A stretch of DNA of 36,612 nucleotides, taken from assembly GCA_964427825.1 (NCBI GenBank), contig CAYRUU010000005.1, forward strand, positions 1-36,612, written 5' to 3'. This DNA is from GCA-2747515 sp964427825. GTDB taxonomy: Bacteria; Patescibacteriota; Minisyncoccia; Moranbacterales; GCA-2747515. Numbering within the stretch: position 1 is the first letter of the stretch; each line of letters begins with the position of its first letter. The notes beneath the pieces were generated by a model. The model worked only from the letters and a program-made list of their open reading frames with translations. It ran no database searches and was not told the origin of the DNA. Shown piece by piece: positions 12,941-22,132 of the stretch. Both the position numbers and the translations under genes were made by a program.

Positions 12941-15655
12941 ATGAAGAAAACCCCGCCACACCCGTATCATATGATGGCGGCAAGTGCAACCTTGTTGCAC
13001 GTGCGTTCGTCGGACCGCGGATTGAGTGACAATGATGCCGCTGGACGTTTGCGAGCGTTTGGAGCCAATGCATTACCGAAAACAAAAACACGGTCGCCGG
13101 TGCTTTTGCTGTTGCGGCAGTTTTCCAATCCGCTCATTGCTATTGTGCTTGCCGCTGCTGCCGTGTCAATGGCAATTGGTCACATGGTGGATGCGATTTT
13201 TATTGGGTGCGTTGTACTCATCAACGCTGTCGTGAGTTTTGTCCAAGAATACAAGGCGGAAAACACTTTGGATCAGTTGCGCAAGCGTATGACGCAGATG
13301 GCGCGCGTGGTGCGTGGTGGGCGTAAGAAGGAAATTTCTGCGGCGGAGTTAGTGGTGGGGGATGTGGTGGATGTGATGGCTGGTGATCGCATTACGGCGG
13401 ATGGGCGCGTGATTGTGGCGGAGGATTTTCATGTGCACGAGTCCGCACTGACGGGTGAATGGCACGATGTAGCAAAGAACACAGAGGTTCGTGACAAAGA
13501 TGTGATTATCTCGGATCAGACGAATATGGTGTTTGCCGGCACATCCGCTGTACAGGGACATGCGCGCTATGTTGTCACGGCAACCGGTAGTGATATGGAA
13601 ATCGGCAAGATTGCCACTGCCGTGCAGCAAACGACAACGGCGCAGACACCGCTGCAGAAGAAATTTGCGCGCATTTCCGTGATGGTGGGTGTGGCGATTT
13701 TTTGCAGCATTCTCATCTTTGCAGTTTTTGGTGTGTGGCGCGGGCAGCCGCCTGTGGAGATTTTTCTTGCGTCCACGGCGCTGGTTGTTGGCGCGATCCC
13801 AGAGGGGCTCTTGCCCGCCATTACGATTGTGTTGATTTTTGGGATGCGGCGCCTTGCGCGTCATGCGGCATTGGTGCGACGTCTCAATGCCAGTGAAACC
13901 ATGGGAGCGCTAACAGTAATCTGTACGGATAAAACGGGCACACTGACAACGGGGGAGATGGCCGTGCACGCTCTTGTGACGGGCACAAACGATGTGCGGC
14001 AATTTCGCCCGTCTAGCATGCAACATCGTCGCACGGAACAATCCGTTGTGGAGCAGATGCACATTTTGGAAATTGCTGCGCTGGTTAATGATGCGTATGT
14101 TGAGCACACGGCAGGTGTGCCGATGCAGCGAGGTACGGTGCATGGTAGGCCGACGGATCGCGCACTATTGACCGCAGCGCTGGATACTGGTATTGATCGC
14201 GATACACTGCAAGACATTGGGCGGTTGGTGGATCAGGAATTTTTTTCATCGGCCAACAAGTATGCAACGCGTGTGTATCACACGACAGATGGACGCATGC
14301 GGATCCTGCTCTTGGGTGCGCCGGAGGAAGTGATGGAGACAGTGGCATTTGTGGAGGCGCATGGGCGACGCGTACCGCTGCAGACAGAGGAGCGCGAGCA
14401 GCTACGTCGCACGGTGGAGCGTCTTACGGGGCAGGGGCTTCGCGTGGTTGCGTGTGCGCAGCGCATCTTGACGGAAGAAACCTATACGCGACTGCATCGT
14501 GATGATCGTCGTACGTCCATGTCACTTGTGGGATATATTGCCATCAAAGATCCCTTGCGTGACGATGCGGAGTCGTCGCTCGCATTGGCGGAGCGTGCGG
14601 GTATTCGGATGATGTTGATTACCGGAGATCATGCAGAGACGGCGCGATCGGTTATGGCGGAATTAGGTCATGTGATTTCTGATACCGCGGTGTCTGTGGG
14701 TGCGGATGTGGCGCGGATGACGGACACACAGTTGGAGAACGCGGTGCGCACGACCAAAATTTTTGCGCGCGTATTGCCTGAGCACAAAATTCGCATTGTG
14801 CGTGCACTGCAGCGCAATGGTGATGTGGTGGCGATGGTGGGTGACGGCATCAATGATGCGCCGGCACTCAAGGCGGCCGATGTTGGCATTGCCGTGGGAG
14901 AGAGTGCGGATATTGCCAAGGAAGTTGCGGATATTGTTCTCATCAACAGTAGTTTTGCAACAATTGTTACGGCCATTGAGCAGGGACGCGTCATTTATGA
15001 AAATATTCGCCGTGTGGTCATCTATTTGGTTGCTGATGATTTTTCGGAAATTTTTCTCTTCTTTTGCGCCATGGCGCTCGGGTGGCCGCTACCCCTCTTG
15101 GCGATTCAAGTGCTCTGGATCAATGTGATTGAGGATACTCTGCCCAATATTGCATTGACGACAGAATACGATGCCACGAACCTCATGGATGAGCCACCAC
15201 GCCATCCAAAGGAGCCACTTTTGACACGTGCGTACAAGAAATTTATGGTGACGGTTTTTGCGGTATCGGGTATTGCCGCTGCGGGACTGTTTTGGTGTGT
15301 GTGGCAGGTGTCCCATGATGTTACGCTTGCGCGCACGGCAACGTTTGCTCTCGTTGCCTTTGATTCCCTGACGTTTGTCTATATTGTGCGCAACTTGCGC
15401 CGTCCGATTATACGACGTGATGTGTTCAGTAGTACACTGTTGAACGGAGCCGTTTTGCTATCGCTTGCGCTGCTGATTGCGGGAATCTATATGCCACCGC
15501 TTATGGCACTTCTACATACGGTGGCATTGCCGCTGTCTTTGTGGGGCGTGATTTTTGCGGTGTCTGCTGTGGAAATCGTCTTTTTTGAAGTGGCAAAGCG
15601 ACTGTGGCTGTATCGCACACACACTAGTACACCAGCGCCGGTATATTTACAGTAG
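12941..15655 (+). CDS. P2-type cation-transporting ATPase
   Basis: The 904-residue pump moves cations across the membrane using an aspartyl-phosphate intermediate. It has an N-terminal actuator-type extension, two helices, the A domain with LTGEW (the usual TGES with Trp for Ser), and M4 with AIPEGLLPA. Phosphorylation site CTDKTGTLTTGEM has D330; the nucleotide and P domains include TGDHAETA and GDGINDAPALKAADVG. M6 reads WINVIEDTLPN where SERCA-type pumps have WVNLVTDGLP: Asn and Asp of the calcium site are kept, while Thr becomes Glu. The C-terminal four-helix block is present. Closest in plan to bacterial Ca2+ or Na+ P2 ATPases; the ion cannot be named from sequence. It stands alone between envelope genes. 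Confidence 0.93.
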   Translation: MKKTPPHPYHMMAASATLLHVRSSDRGLSDNDAAGRLRAFGANALPKTKTRSPVLLLLRQFSNPLIAIVLAAAAVSMAIGHMVDAIFIGCVVLINAVVSFVQEYKAENTLDQLRKRMTQMARVVRGGRKKEISAAELVVGDVVDVMAGDRITADGRVIVAEDFHVHESALTGEWHDVAKNTEVRDKDVIISDQTNMVFAGTSAVQGHARYVVTATGSDMEIGKIATAVQQTTTAQTPLQKKFARISVMVGVAIFCSILIFAVFGVWRGQPPVEIFLASTALVVGAIPEGLLPAITIVLIFGMRRLARHAALVRRLNASETMGALTVICTDKTGTLTTGEMAVHALVTGTNDVRQFRPSSMQHRRTEQSVVEQMHILEIAALVNDAYVEHTAGVPMQRGTVHGRPTDRALLTAALDTGIDRDTLQDIGRLVDQEFFSSANKYATRVYHTTDGRMRILLLGAPEEVMETVAFVEAHGRRVPLQTEEREQLRRTVERLTGQGLRVVACAQRILTEETYTRLHRDDRRTSMSLVGYIAIKDPLRDDAESSLALAERAGIRMMLITGDHAETARSVMAELGHVISDTAVSVGADVARMTDTQLENAVRTTKIFARVLPEHKIRIVRALQRNGDVVAMVGDGINDAPALKAADVGIAVGESADIAKEVADIVLINSSFATIVTAIEQGRVIYENIRRVVIYLVADDFSEIFLFFCAMALGWPLPLLAIQVLWINVIEDTLPNIALTTEYDATNLMDEPPRHPKEPLLTRAYKKFMVTVFAVSGIAAAGLFWCVWQVSHDVTLARTATFALVAFDSLTFVYIVRNLRRPIIRRDVFSSTLLNGAVLLSLALLIAGIYMPPLMALLHTVALPLSLWGVIFAVSAVEIVFFEVAKRLWLYRTHTSTPAPVYLQ

Positions 15656-15736
15656 AGGCAATGCTTGCTACAGTGAAGCTGGTAAGCGGTGCGCGTTGTA
15701 TACGCGATATCGTATTGATAACAGTGAGCAAGGCCT

Positions 15737-16798
15737 ATGATGTTGCGAAATTTTAACGTGTATTTTTTTCTAACGCTCCTTGGCATGGTGACCGCGGCAT
15801 CGTTGGTGATCGTCTTGCCGTTTTGGGAGCCGATTTTCTTTGCTATTTTGCTAGCGACAGTATTCAATGCGCCGTATCAAAAATTGCTAACATATGTGAA
15901 ACGTCCGGCGATTGCATCTTCCATAATGCTGGTTATTGTGGCGATTACGATTGTTGTGCCGGTGATCGGCGTTGCCACAATCGTTTTTAAGGAAGTGTCC
16001 TCCATTATTATTGACGGTACGCAGGAAGGCTCCGGTTTGCAATATTCCGTTACAGCAATGGTGGACCGCATATCTTCTGTGCAGATCATTGAGAAATCCT
16101 TGGCACTTGCAGATGTGCACCTTTCCCCCAATGCTATCGCAGCGTATGTTAAGCAATTTTTGGGGAAGATGTGGCCGTATGTGCAGGCGATGTATGCTGG
16201 TGCGGTGAATAGTACCATCAATTTTGTTGTAATGTTCTTTACACTTTTTTTCCTCTTTATTGACGGACGGCGATGGCTTACCTACATCATGCACCTCAGT
16301 CCTTTGCGTGATGTCTATGAAAAGCGGTTGATTCGCGAGTTTTCCTCTATGGCCCGCGCCACATTGAAAGGCACATTGATTATTGGTGTTATTCAAGGTG
16401 TCTTGGGTGGTATCACTTTTGCCATTGCTGGTATTTTTTCGCCGGCGTTGTGGATGCTGGTGATGATTGTTCTGAGTGTGATTCCCGCCGCGGGCAGTGG
16501 CTTTGTCATTTTTCCCGCCGCAATCATCATGTTTCTCATGGGTAACGTGTGGCAGGGTATCTTTCTTCTATGTATGGGTCTCATCATCACATCCATTGAC
16601 AACATCCTGCGCCCGAAGCTTGTGGGCAAGGATACGCAAATGCCAACCATCATCATCTTCTTTGCGACACTGGGTGGTCTGAGCGTGTTCGGGTTCAGCG
16701 GGTTTGTCTTTGGGCCGATCATTATGGCGTTGGCAATTGCGCTGTGGAATATTTACGATCAGGAATTTCGCGAACAGTTATCAGAATTTAACGCATAA
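15737..16798 (+). CDS. AI-2E family (PerM/YdiK-like) transporter
   Basis: The 353-residue membrane protein matches the AI-2E transporter (UPF0118) family. Two helices at the start (FFLTLLGMVTAASLVIVLPF and the following AILLATVF) are followed by another pair, a soluble middle portion at about 85-160, and a C-terminal bundle of about four helices. The conserved GVIQGVLGGITFAIAGI and the family's GPIIMALAIALW ending are present. Members export small molecules or, in some, act as Na+/H+ antiporters; the substrate here is unknown. Two ATGs are adjacent (15737 and 15740) and either could be used. It lies 81 bases after the ATPase and 8 before lgt, so lgt may be cotranscribed. Confidence 0.88.
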   Translation: MMLRNFNVYFFLTLLGMVTAASLVIVLPFWEPIFFAILLATVFNAPYQKLLTYVKRPAIASSIMLVIVAITIVVPVIGVATIVFKEVSSIIIDGTQEGSGLQYSVTAMVDRISSVQIIEKSLALADVHLSPNAIAAYVKQFLGKMWPYVQAMYAGAVNSTINFVVMFFTLFFLFIDGRRWLTYIMHLSPLRDVYEKRLIREFSSMARATLKGTLIIGVIQGVLGGITFAIAGIFSPALWMLVMIVLSVIPAAGSGFVIFPAAIIMFLMGNVWQGIFLLCMGLIITSIDNILRPKLVGKDTQMPTIIIFFATLGGLSVFGFSGFVFGPIIMALAIALWNIYDQEFREQLSEFNA

Positions 16799-16806
16799 GG
16801 GCGTTT

Positions 16807-17655
16807 GTGAATGGCGCAATGTGTATGGGTGAATGGTATGCTGCTGTGCCGTCTTCTCTGTCGCCGATAGTGGTACAGATTGGACCATTGGCAATTTATT
16901 GGTATTCTGTGATGTGGTTGTGTGCTTTTGCAACAGTGCTTGCACTGGTGCGATGGCGCGTGCGTCGCGCTGAGGGTGGCTATGCATGGGCGCTCATTGA
17001 AGATGCCGCATTGTGGGCATTTGCCGGTGCTCTTTTTGGCGGGCGTATGGGCTATGTGCTGCTCTATGATTTTTCTTATTATAGCGCCCATCCTCTTGCT
17101 ATTGTGTCACCGTATGACTTTACATCGGGTATGTGGACAGGTATTTATGGCATGAGTTATCATGGTGGACTTGTGGGTGTTGTTGTAGGTATATGGTGGG
17201 TGGCGTACCGGCATCGTGCGGACATTGTGCGGCTAATGGACTTCCTTGTGCCGGCAATTCCTGCGGGGTATTTTTTCGGGCGGTTGGGTAATTTTTTCAA
17301 TCACGAATTGGTGGGGCGCGTCACAGCGTCGCCAGTGGGCATGCACTTTAACGGCGAGACGGTGTTGCGTCATCCGTCGCAGTTGTATGAGGCTTTTGCG
17401 GAGGGTATTTTCCTCTTTGTGCTCTTATGGCCACTGCGCAATTGGGTGCGTGTGCGTGGCATGCTGACGGCGCTTTATGTGTTTTTCTACGGTGCAGCGC
17501 GTTTTGTGTGTGAGTTTTTTCGCGAGCCCGACGTGCAAATCGGTATGCTGTGGCTAGGGCTGACAATGGGGCAGGTGCTTTCTCTTGGTATGATTGTTTT
17601 TGCTATGGTTTTTGCACTATATGCGGTGTGGCGAGAGTTTTCCACAGACCGCTAA
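16807..17655 (+). CDS. lgt: Prolipoprotein diacylglyceryl transferase
   Basis: Lgt transfers diacylglycerol from phosphatidylglycerol to the lipobox cysteine of prolipoproteins, in the cytoplasmic membrane. The 282-residue protein has about seven helices and the family blocks IYWYSVMW, GGRMGYVLLYD, MSYHGGLVG, the Lgt signature GRLGNFFNHELVGR, HPSQLYEA and a late EFFREPD. The start is uncertain: GTG at 16807 and in-frame ATGs at 16819 and 16825 are all possible and none has a strong ribosome binding site. It follows the AI-2E transporter by 8 bases. Its presence agrees with the lipobox-bearing binding protein encoded at 22680. No lspA is seen in the window. Confidence 0.95.
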   Translation: MNGAMCMGEWYAAVPSSLSPIVVQIGPLAIYWYSVMWLCAFATVLALVRWRVRRAEGGYAWALIEDAALWAFAGALFGGRMGYVLLYDFSYYSAHPLAIVSPYDFTSGMWTGIYGMSYHGGLVGVVVGIWWVAYRHRADIVRLMDFLVPAIPAGYFFGRLGNFFNHELVGRVTASPVGMHFNGETVLRHPSQLYEAFAEGIFLFVLLWPLRNWVRVRGMLTALYVFFYGAARFVCEFFREPDVQIGMLWLGLTMGQVLSLGMIVFAMVFALYAVWREFSTDR

Positions 17656-17667
17656 ACGAAAGTGTGG

Positions 17668-17673
17668 TATACT
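17668..17673 (+). promoter_or_regulatory. Extended -10 promoter of the lysozyme-like gene
   Basis: TATACT preceded by TGG, resembling the boxes at 9611 and 11547. Transcription from about 17680 makes the ATG at 17683 almost leaderless and places AGGGGGG before the ATG at 17722. Confidence 0.55.
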
Positions 17674-17721
17674 AAAAAGACTATGACAATCGCACCGGAC
17701 GCTCTGTATAGGGGGGCGACA

Positions 17722-18900
17722 ATGACATATCGCAAAAAGTATACTGCACGACGCATGGATGGTGTTCTCCCGCAGCATTCGCATGTCTCCGCGCCGCGTC
17801 TTGTGGATTTGCGTGCCATGCACGCAGCGCGTCGTGCCAACACGGCGCATCTTTGCCACAATGGCGCATGGGCGCAAGACTTCTTGTCATCTGCCGCAGC
17901 ATACAACGCAGTGCAACGACGTGCTATTGATGGTATTCGCCCTACACAACCGATTGGTGTGCGCCATGATGATGTGGCATCTTTGCGTGAGCGATTGATG
18001 GAGCGCGTTGTGGGCATGATCGCCACGTACCGCGCGGCGCTACGTATTTCACTGTCGGCGCAGCGTATGTATCAGATGTCTATGGCGGGCGCGATGATTG
18101 TGGGCATGCTTTCCATGAGTATGATCTATCGCAATCTTGGCACAAGCGCGTTTGCCGATACAGAAACGGGTGGCGATGTCACACCTGCGGAGAGGAGCAT
18201 CGCTGTCGCACAGGTGGAAAACGAGAACGCTGCGGCGACTGCAACACAGCCGATGCCCGCCAACGCGCCAGAGAAGTCGGTGACGGAGCAGTCAATGGCC
18301 GCACAGGGTGTACCGGTGAAAGTCATTCACAATCGCGCAGTAGACAGTATCGTTGCAAGGGAGGTGCCGTCGTCATCCACGGAGCCGCAAGAGAAGGCGC
18401 AGGATGTCGCCAAAGAGGAGGTCACGAAAACCCGTTTTGTGGATAGTGTCAAAAAAGCGGATGCTTTACCGCAGACACCGCTAACAAAAGAAGCGCAAAA
18501 GATGGTGAAAGGGTATCCGATTGAAAAAATGCTTCCATACATCTTGAAGCAGGACCCCGAGGTTGCCAAGTATTTGATCGCTATTGCTAAACAGGAGAGT
18601 CAGTGGGGCAAGCGCGTACCAAAATTAAATGGTGAGGATTGCTACAATTACTGGGGCTATCGGGGACAGCGTGTGCGTATGGGCACGGGCGGACACACGT
18701 GTTTTGATAGTCCAGAAGATGCTGTTGCCACGGTGGGCAAGCGCCTACACACACTCATCTATGACAACAAGCGCACAACGGCAAAGATGTTGGTGATCTG
18801 GAAGTGCGGCACGACATGTGCCAATCACGATCCCGCCGGTGTGCATCGCTGGATTGATGTGGTGGACGCGTATCACGCCACACTGTCAAAAAAATCATAG
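17722..18900 (+). CDS. Membrane-anchored lysozyme-like (transglycosylase/glucosaminidase-type) protein
   Basis: 392 residues from the ATG at 17722, chosen because AGGGGGG lies just upstream; an in-frame ATG at 17683 is an alternative. A basic, cytoplasmic N-terminus of about 115 residues is followed by one helix at about 117-137 (AGAMIVGMLSMSMIYRN), a long Ala/Glu/Thr-rich spacer and a C-terminal domain of about 120 residues. That domain contains YLIAIAKQESQWGKR with E292 in the place of the catalytic glutamate of lysozyme-fold enzymes, then CYNYWGYRG and CFDSPEDAVATVGKRL. It would face the wall and cut or bind peptidoglycan; the activity is inferred. Cysteines in the domain may form disulfides outside the cell. 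Confidence 0.7.
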   Translation: MTYRKKYTARRMDGVLPQHSHVSAPRLVDLRAMHAARRANTAHLCHNGAWAQDFLSSAAAYNAVQRRAIDGIRPTQPIGVRHDDVASLRERLMERVVGMIATYRAALRISLSAQRMYQMSMAGAMIVGMLSMSMIYRNLGTSAFADTETGGDVTPAERSIAVAQVENENAAATATQPMPANAPEKSVTEQSMAAQGVPVKVIHNRAVDSIVAREVPSSSTEPQEKAQDVAKEEVTKTRFVDSVKKADALPQTPLTKEAQKMVKGYPIEKMLPYILKQDPEVAKYLIAIAKQESQWGKRVPKLNGEDCYNYWGYRGQRVRMGTGGHTCFDSPEDAVATVGKRLHTLIYDNKRTTAKMLVIWKCGTTCANHDPAGVHRWIDVVDAYHATLSKKS

Positions 18901-18929
18901 TGGACAGAGAGGTGATAAAATGCTATAAT
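18901..18929 (+). promoter_or_regulatory. Promoter of tRNA-Val
   Basis: TGGACA at 18901-18906 and TATAAT at 18924-18929, 17 bases apart, starting transcription about 8 bases before the tRNA. Confidence 0.75.
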
Positions 18930-18943
18930 AGTCATGTGGCTGT

Positions 18944-19017
18944 GGGCAATTAGCTCAGTTGGTTAGAGCGTGCGATTCACATTCGCAAGGTCAGAAGTTC
19001 GAATCTTCTATTGCCCA
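18944..19017 (+). tRNA. tRNA-Val (anticodon CAC)
   Basis: A complete cloverleaf: acceptor GGGCAAT pairs with ATTGCCC, D arm AGCTCAGTTGGTTAGAGC, anticodon stem TGCGA/TCGCA around loop TTCACAT with anticodon CAC, and T arm AGAAG-TTCGAAT-CTTCT. Discriminator base A is at 19017. CCA is not encoded. It decodes GUG. The downstream membrane-protein gene begins 32 bases later and may be read from the same promoter. Confidence 0.95.
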
Positions 19018-19049
19018 CACTTGTAAAAAATAAAAACACAACACGTGCT

Positions 19050-20873
19050 ATGAGTACGATTGAGGAATCACTTGCGCATATTCGTGCGGAGCTGGAGACC
19101 ATTCACGCAAAAGTGGATCGCATTGCGTACAATACAGATCGTGCAGAATCTTCCGAACAAACGGCATCGCATCATATGGTAAGCACGCAGCCCGTTGTGC
19201 CACAGGCAGCTTCTACAATAAACTACGGACGATCACTTACGCCTGCAGAGCAAGCGTATCTTGATCGGTTACATGGCAGGTCATCTGCAGCGCCAACATC
19301 TTCTGCAGCGGCGGCAACACAAACAGCAACACTGTCCGCACCACAGGCGCCATCATCGCAGAAAGGCATGTCCTCCGAGGTGCCGGTCGCACGTTTTTTT
19401 CAATGGATTGTGCGTGATTGGCCGATGAAGATCGGTGGGTTTTTCGTGGTTGCTGCTGTGGGGTGGTTTGTCACCTATGCGGCATTGACCGGTATGCTGT
19501 CAGAAATGGGGCGCATTATTTTGGGGTATCTCTTTTCCGTCGGATGTCTTGCTTTCGGTGCGTCGCGGATTCGTGTGTCTCGCATGCAGGGCAATGTTTT
19601 TCTTGTGATTGGCGGCGCGGCAATGTTGATCACAACGCTTGCCGGCATCTACTTTGAGATTGTGGCACCACCGGTTGGCTTATTTGTCATGCTGCTTACC
19701 GTTGGACTGATTACGCTTCTTGCGCTGCATCAAAAGAGTAAAGCTCTCACTGTTGTCACGATCTGTTTCGGTATTTTCATTCCTGTATTCTTTTTTGACA
19801 GCGTCTCATTGACGACGATGTTTTCCTATCTCCTGGTTCTATCGCTCGGAACGTTGTGGATCGTGCGTTACACGCAGTGGCGTGTCCTGACGCTCCTCAT
19901 CATGATCGCGGTGGGACTCTATTCCATTGGACAGGCTGTTTTTGGACCGGCTGATCTCATTAGTCTGTTCAGCTTTGCTATGGCGGCGCTGTTTGCTACG
20001 TTGTTCTATAGTGCCAATGTTGCGGCAATGCTGGGTGCGCAAAAGCCAACGGCGATGGATACTGTCACGGCACTCTTCCTGGGATTTTTGGTGTGGATGT
20101 GGATTGCGATGTTCACGGGAGAGGAACTGCATGTGTGGCTCTTGGTGTGCACTGCACTGTTGTTTGCCGGCACATCGTATGGTATTTTCACCATGACGAT
20201 GCGCATGCTGCCAACATTGGTCTATGGCGGTGTCAGTATCGCGCTTTTGGCGGTTGCGACGGTACTGCAATTTGACGGACCTATTCTTGTGACAGCGTTT
20301 GCCGTGGAGGCAGCGGTAGGCGCCATCGTTGCGTTGGCGGTTATGCGTGACAAAATTTCCACATCGGTGAGTGCGGTGATTGTTGCCGTGTACATCTTGC
20401 CAGTGATCATGTCTTTGTTGTATATTCCGTTGGGCTCCAAAGAGGTTGATGCGCTTTTTGCGGTATTTATGATTACCATCACCGCGTTGACTATTGCGGT
20501 TGTTGCGTTTCGTGTGGCGCAGCACGCATCGTCGCATGCTATGACGCTTGGACGCCTCTTTGCCTATGGTGGTGGAATCTATGCCGTCATGCTGGTATGG
20601 CTTGCAGCACACTTCTTTATTGACAGTACAGATATTGCAGTGTTTGGGGCACTATTTGTGTATACGGTGACAGGTGTTCTGTTTTATGTCACGGGATCGC
20701 GCGAGCAATCACGTCAGCTCAGGACCGTTGGCAGTATTCTCTTTGCCATCGTCATTGCGCGCGTGCTCTTTGTGGAATTTTGGAGCATGGATATGATCAT
20801 GCGTATTGTGACATCGTTTGTCCTCGGTACACTGCTCATTTCTACGGCATTTCTTCGTTCTTCACGTAAATGA
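19050..20873 (+). CDS. DUF2339-like polytopic membrane protein
   Basis: 607 residues from the ATG at 19050; the open frame extends back into the tRNA and that part is not coding. A coiled-coil N-terminus (EESLAHIRAELETIHAKVDR) and an Ala/Ser/Thr linker to about 115 precede FFQWIVRDWPMKIGGFFVVA, the entry to the membrane domain. The rest holds roughly 16 helices in closely packed pairs with few loops, as in DUF2339 proteins. A short coil plus many helices beginning with a W-x-x-K/R-I-G motif is the family's mark. The function is unknown. The next gene starts 3 bases after its stop, suggesting coupled translation and a shared envelope role. Confidence 0.75.
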   Translation: MSTIEESLAHIRAELETIHAKVDRIAYNTDRAESSEQTASHHMVSTQPVVPQAASTINYGRSLTPAEQAYLDRLHGRSSAAPTSSAAAATQTATLSAPQAPSSQKGMSSEVPVARFFQWIVRDWPMKIGGFFVVAAVGWFVTYAALTGMLSEMGRIILGYLFSVGCLAFGASRIRVSRMQGNVFLVIGGAAMLITTLAGIYFEIVAPPVGLFVMLLTVGLITLLALHQKSKALTVVTICFGIFIPVFFFDSVSLTTMFSYLLVLSLGTLWIVRYTQWRVLTLLIMIAVGLYSIGQAVFGPADLISLFSFAMAALFATLFYSANVAAMLGAQKPTAMDTVTALFLGFLVWMWIAMFTGEELHVWLLVCTALLFAGTSYGIFTMTMRMLPTLVYGGVSIALLAVATVLQFDGPILVTAFAVEAAVGAIVALAVMRDKISTSVSAVIVAVYILPVIMSLLYIPLGSKEVDALFAVFMITITALTIAVVAFRVAQHASSHAMTLGRLFAYGGGIYAVMLVWLAAHFFIDSTDIAVFGALFVYTVTGVLFYVTGSREQSRQLRTVGSILFAIVIARVLFVEFWSMDMIMRIVTSFVLGTLLISTAFLRSSRK

Positions 20874-20876
20874 AAT

Positions 20877-22061
20877 ATGATGCGATACATTAGTACAATG
20901 GGTCTTTTCGTGTGCAGTGCGGTGTTGTTGTGGGGTGCACAGTCCGTTGCTGCACCGGTGATGCTTCCGGAGGCGCAGCAATCGCGCTTTCAGTCGGTTG
21001 CACATGTGGCGGAAAACGCATATGCCGTACCAACAATGATTGATGTGCATGTTCCCATAGATATCTACGGTCCTTCTGATGTTGCTGTGACAGATGGCAC
21101 GGGGGCACTTCTGCCTTCCGCGCTCTCCACGACAACACAACTACAGCGTGTGCCGGTGTCGGCGACCGCAACGCCGGCAATCGCCGATGTGCGTAATCTG
21201 ACGGATGGTAATTACGAGACATTTGCAGATTTTCCGTTCACGGAATCACCTGATCATCTGCCCCGCGAACATCATGCTACCATTGACCTGACGGCGCACA
21301 CGCCCATCACAACAGATACCCTGCGTATTTTTACCGACACGTACAGCGCAACACCAGCGCGTGTACGCGTTGTTGCTGTGCGCCCGGATGGAACAGAACA
21401 CATTGCACTGCCACTACGTTTCTTGGGACGAGCACCTATCAATTTTCCAGAGGAGACTGCAGCACATTTCCGCATTGATATCACGTACACCGGTCCGCTG
21501 CGTATCACGGAGATTGTCTTACAAGACAAAAATGACACCGCAATACAAGAGACAGCCGTACGCTTTATTGCTACGCCGAAACAGCAACATCACATCTACT
21601 TCAATCCGCAGGGTGCTGTGAAGCTTCCGCCACAAGAACAGCCGAACTTTGTCACACGCAACGCCGTCCCGCTCGTGGCGGCGGTGTCAGTGGAGAGTAA
21701 CATGGCGTTTGGGCGTGCGGATACGGACGGCGATGGTGTGTTGGATAGTGATGATAATTGTCCCTTTGTTGTCAATGCCGCGCAAGAAGATGCTAATGCC
21801 AACGGTATCGGCGATGCGTGTGAGGATTTTGACGCGGATGGTGTGATCAATGCGCAGGATAATTGCCCGCTTGTTGCAAACCGAACGCAGAGTGACACGG
21901 ACGGCGATGGTATTGGCGATGCGTGTGACGATGAGGAAAGCCGATTTTTTGAAAAGCGGCCGTGGGTTGTCTATGCGGTGATTCTTGTGGAGAGTATCAT
22001 TGTTCTTGCAATCATTGCACGTGTATTAACATCGCAAACGCCGCCCGATGTGAAGATGTAG
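20877..22061 (+). CDS. Secreted surface protein with thrombospondin type 3 repeats and C-terminal anchor
   Basis: 394 residues. A signal peptide ends near AQSVAA (residue 26). Residues about 90-230 look like a beta-sandwich of the discoidin/galactose-binding type (VRNLTDGNYETFADFPF, ATIDLTAHTPITTDTLRIF). Residues about 282-352 hold thrombospondin type 3 calcium repeats: DTDGDGVLDSDDNCP, ANANGIGDACEDFDADGV and DTDGDGIGDACDD. A transmembrane helix at about 363-384 and a short tail anchor it. The repeats bind Ca2+ and probably stiffen a stalk holding the binding domain off the membrane. It starts 3 bases after the DUF2339-like gene. The ligand is unknown; adhesion is a reasonable inference. Confidence 0.82.
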   Translation: MMRYISTMGLFVCSAVLLWGAQSVAAPVMLPEAQQSRFQSVAHVAENAYAVPTMIDVHVPIDIYGPSDVAVTDGTGALLPSALSTTTQLQRVPVSATATPAIADVRNLTDGNYETFADFPFTESPDHLPREHHATIDLTAHTPITTDTLRIFTDTYSATPARVRVVAVRPDGTEHIALPLRFLGRAPINFPEETAAHFRIDITYTGPLRITEIVLQDKNDTAIQETAVRFIATPKQQHHIYFNPQGAVKLPPQEQPNFVTRNAVPLVAAVSVESNMAFGRADTDGDGVLDSDDNCPFVVNAAQEDANANGIGDACEDFDADGVINAQDNCPLVANRTQSDTDGDGIGDACDDEESRFFEKRPWVVYAVILVESIIVLAIIARVLTSQTPPDVKM

Positions 22062-22070
22062 ACCACTGCT

Positions 22071-22099
22071 TTGTCCGGATCACATGATCATGCTACAAT
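22071..22099 (+). promoter_or_regulatory. Promoter of the methyltransferase gene
   Basis: TTGTCC at 22071-22076 and TACAAT at 22094-22099 with a 17-base spacer. The leader to the ATG at 22133 is about 27 bases and has no Shine-Dalgarno. Confidence 0.65.
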
Positions 22100-22132
22100 G
22101 AAAAATAAGAAATAATCGTTTTATTGCAACAT

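Noticed and set aside
20871..20873. UGA read as an amino acid
   Set aside because: TGA closes the DUF2339-like gene and several others at natural ends, so the standard code fits.
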